From the NCBI GenBank assembly GCA_903909905.1, contig CAIVXP010000403.1, positions 1 to 15,085 on the forward strand: a DNA stretch of 15,085 nt, given 5' to 3'. The stretch comes from Akkermansiaceae bacterium. Its GTDB lineage: Bacteria; Verrucomicrobiota; Verrucomicrobiia; Verrucomicrobiales; Akkermansiaceae. Positions 14,558 to 15,085 of the stretch are shown one piece after another (within the stretch, counting starts at the first letter, position 1; the number at the start of each line of letters is the position of its first letter). Under the pieces are notes generated by a model, which did not search any database, was not told the origin of the DNA, and saw only the letters and a list, made by a program, of their open reading frames with translations. Made by a program: the position numbers and the translations under genes.

Positions 14558-15007
14558 CTACCCCTTTTTCACCGGCACGATCAAAGTCGGCACCACCGCC
14601 TTGCGCAGCATGCCTTCGGCCACACTGCCTAGCAAGAGCGCCGCGATAGCGCCATGACCGTGCGAACCGAGCACGACAAGGTCCGCATGCTTGTCCTTCA
14701 CCTGATCGAGCAAGGCCGATAGCGCGCCACCCTCGGCAATTTGCGAAACCGCATTCGGCACATCCTTGTGCACGGTCGAGAGCAACTCACCGAGCTTGAT
14801 CACTGCCCGGCGCTTGGCCTCTTCGTGATACGCGTGTAGCGCGGGAAATTCATCGGGTGTGAAGCCATAGGCCGTGTAGCTGGGCTCGGGTTCAACCACA
14901 TGAAATAGGCATAAATGAGCGCCAAGTGCCTTGGCAAGCGTGGTGCCCATGGCAACCACCCGTTGGGTGGCATCGGAAAAATCAACAGCGACTACAATCG
15001 TTTTCAT
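14558..15007 (-). CDS. Universal stress protein, UspA family
   Basis: The 149-aa protein is a single Usp domain of normal length and presumably cytoplasmic. It begins MKTIVVAVDFSDATQRVV, with the acidic residue at position 9 that ends the first strand in ATP-binding members. It ends with the nucleotide-binding motif GSHGHGAIAALLLGS, a perfect G-2x-G-9x-GS pattern, followed by VAEGMLRKAVVPTLIVP. It is therefore of the ATP-binding subtype. The ATG at 15005-15007 is chosen; the frame runs on to 15064, but the added 19 residues (Cys-rich) are outside the domain. The upstream 78 bp include a direct repeat GCACCGC (15023 and 15035). The gene converges on murJ. Its client process is unknown. Confidence 0.93.
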   Translation of the reverse strand: MKTIVVAVDFSDATQRVVAMGTTLAKALGAHLCLFHVVEPEPSYTAYGFTPDEFPALHAYHEEAKRRAVIKLGELLSTVHKDVPNAVSQIAEGGALSALLDQVKDKHADLVVLGSHGHGAIAALLLGSVAEGMLRKAVVPTLIVPVKKG

Positions 15008-15085
15008 GGCATTCTCAACAAAGCACCGCACTTCGCACCGCGCAATCACGCAATCCGTGCACACGCATCCAATCCGGATTTGGCA

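Overview
The window looks like chromosomal DNA from a moderately GC-rich, Gram-negative-type bacterium, most probably a member of the Verrucomicrobia (class Verrucomicrobiae). That placement is inferred from gene content and style: a divergent mraZ-rsmH-ftsL-ftsI division cluster, a PIN-PhoH ATPase, very weak Shine-Dalgarno signals, and short 7-bp-period repeats between genes. No rRNA or other taxonomic marker is present to prove it. The content is mostly core and housekeeping; I see no phage, IS element, CRISPR array, tRNA or rRNA.

Left part, minus strand (1-4537). From right to left this runs phoH-like (2999-4537), an AT-rich promoter region, mraZ, a 396-bp gap, rsmH, ftsL and the 5' part of ftsI, which leaves the window at base 1. 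The last three genes are packed tightly: rsmH and ftsL overlap by ATGA, and ftsI starts on a GTG one codon after the ftsL stop and in the same frame. The mraZ-rsmH gap is not plain spacer. It holds a tandem 105-bp repeat with hairpins that stays open in frame with rsmH.

Middle part (4538-6244). A 305-bp divergent spacer carries several small repeats and a perfect palindrome. It separates phoH from an L,D-transpeptidase lipoprotein and a single-domain rhodanese, both on the plus strand. A cutA gene converges on the rhodanese gene and diverges from the next operon.

Right part, plus strand (6245-14472). Six closely spaced genes appear to form one transcription unit: an NtrB-like soluble histidine kinase, an NtrC-like sigma-54 activator, a GT-C-type membrane glycosyltransferase candidate, xseB (exonuclease VII small subunit), dxs (first step of the MEP isoprenoid pathway) and murJ (lipid II flippase). 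dxs feeds isoprenoid and thus undecaprenyl carrier supply, murJ flips the carrier-linked peptidoglycan precursor, and the GT-C enzyme probably uses a polyprenyl-phosphate sugar. The operon therefore has a lipid-carrier and envelope theme that matches the division and L,D-transpeptidase genes nearby. A universal stress protein gene on the minus strand (14558-15007) converges on murJ.

The most unusual items are the in-frame 105-bp tandem repeat upstream of rsmH, the same-frame ftsL-stop-ftsI junction, decamer repeats in front of mraZ that resemble a MraZ operator in spacing but not in sequence, degenerate heptamer repeats in two intergenic regions, and a DXS whose thiamine-diphosphate motif reads GDA instead of GDG.
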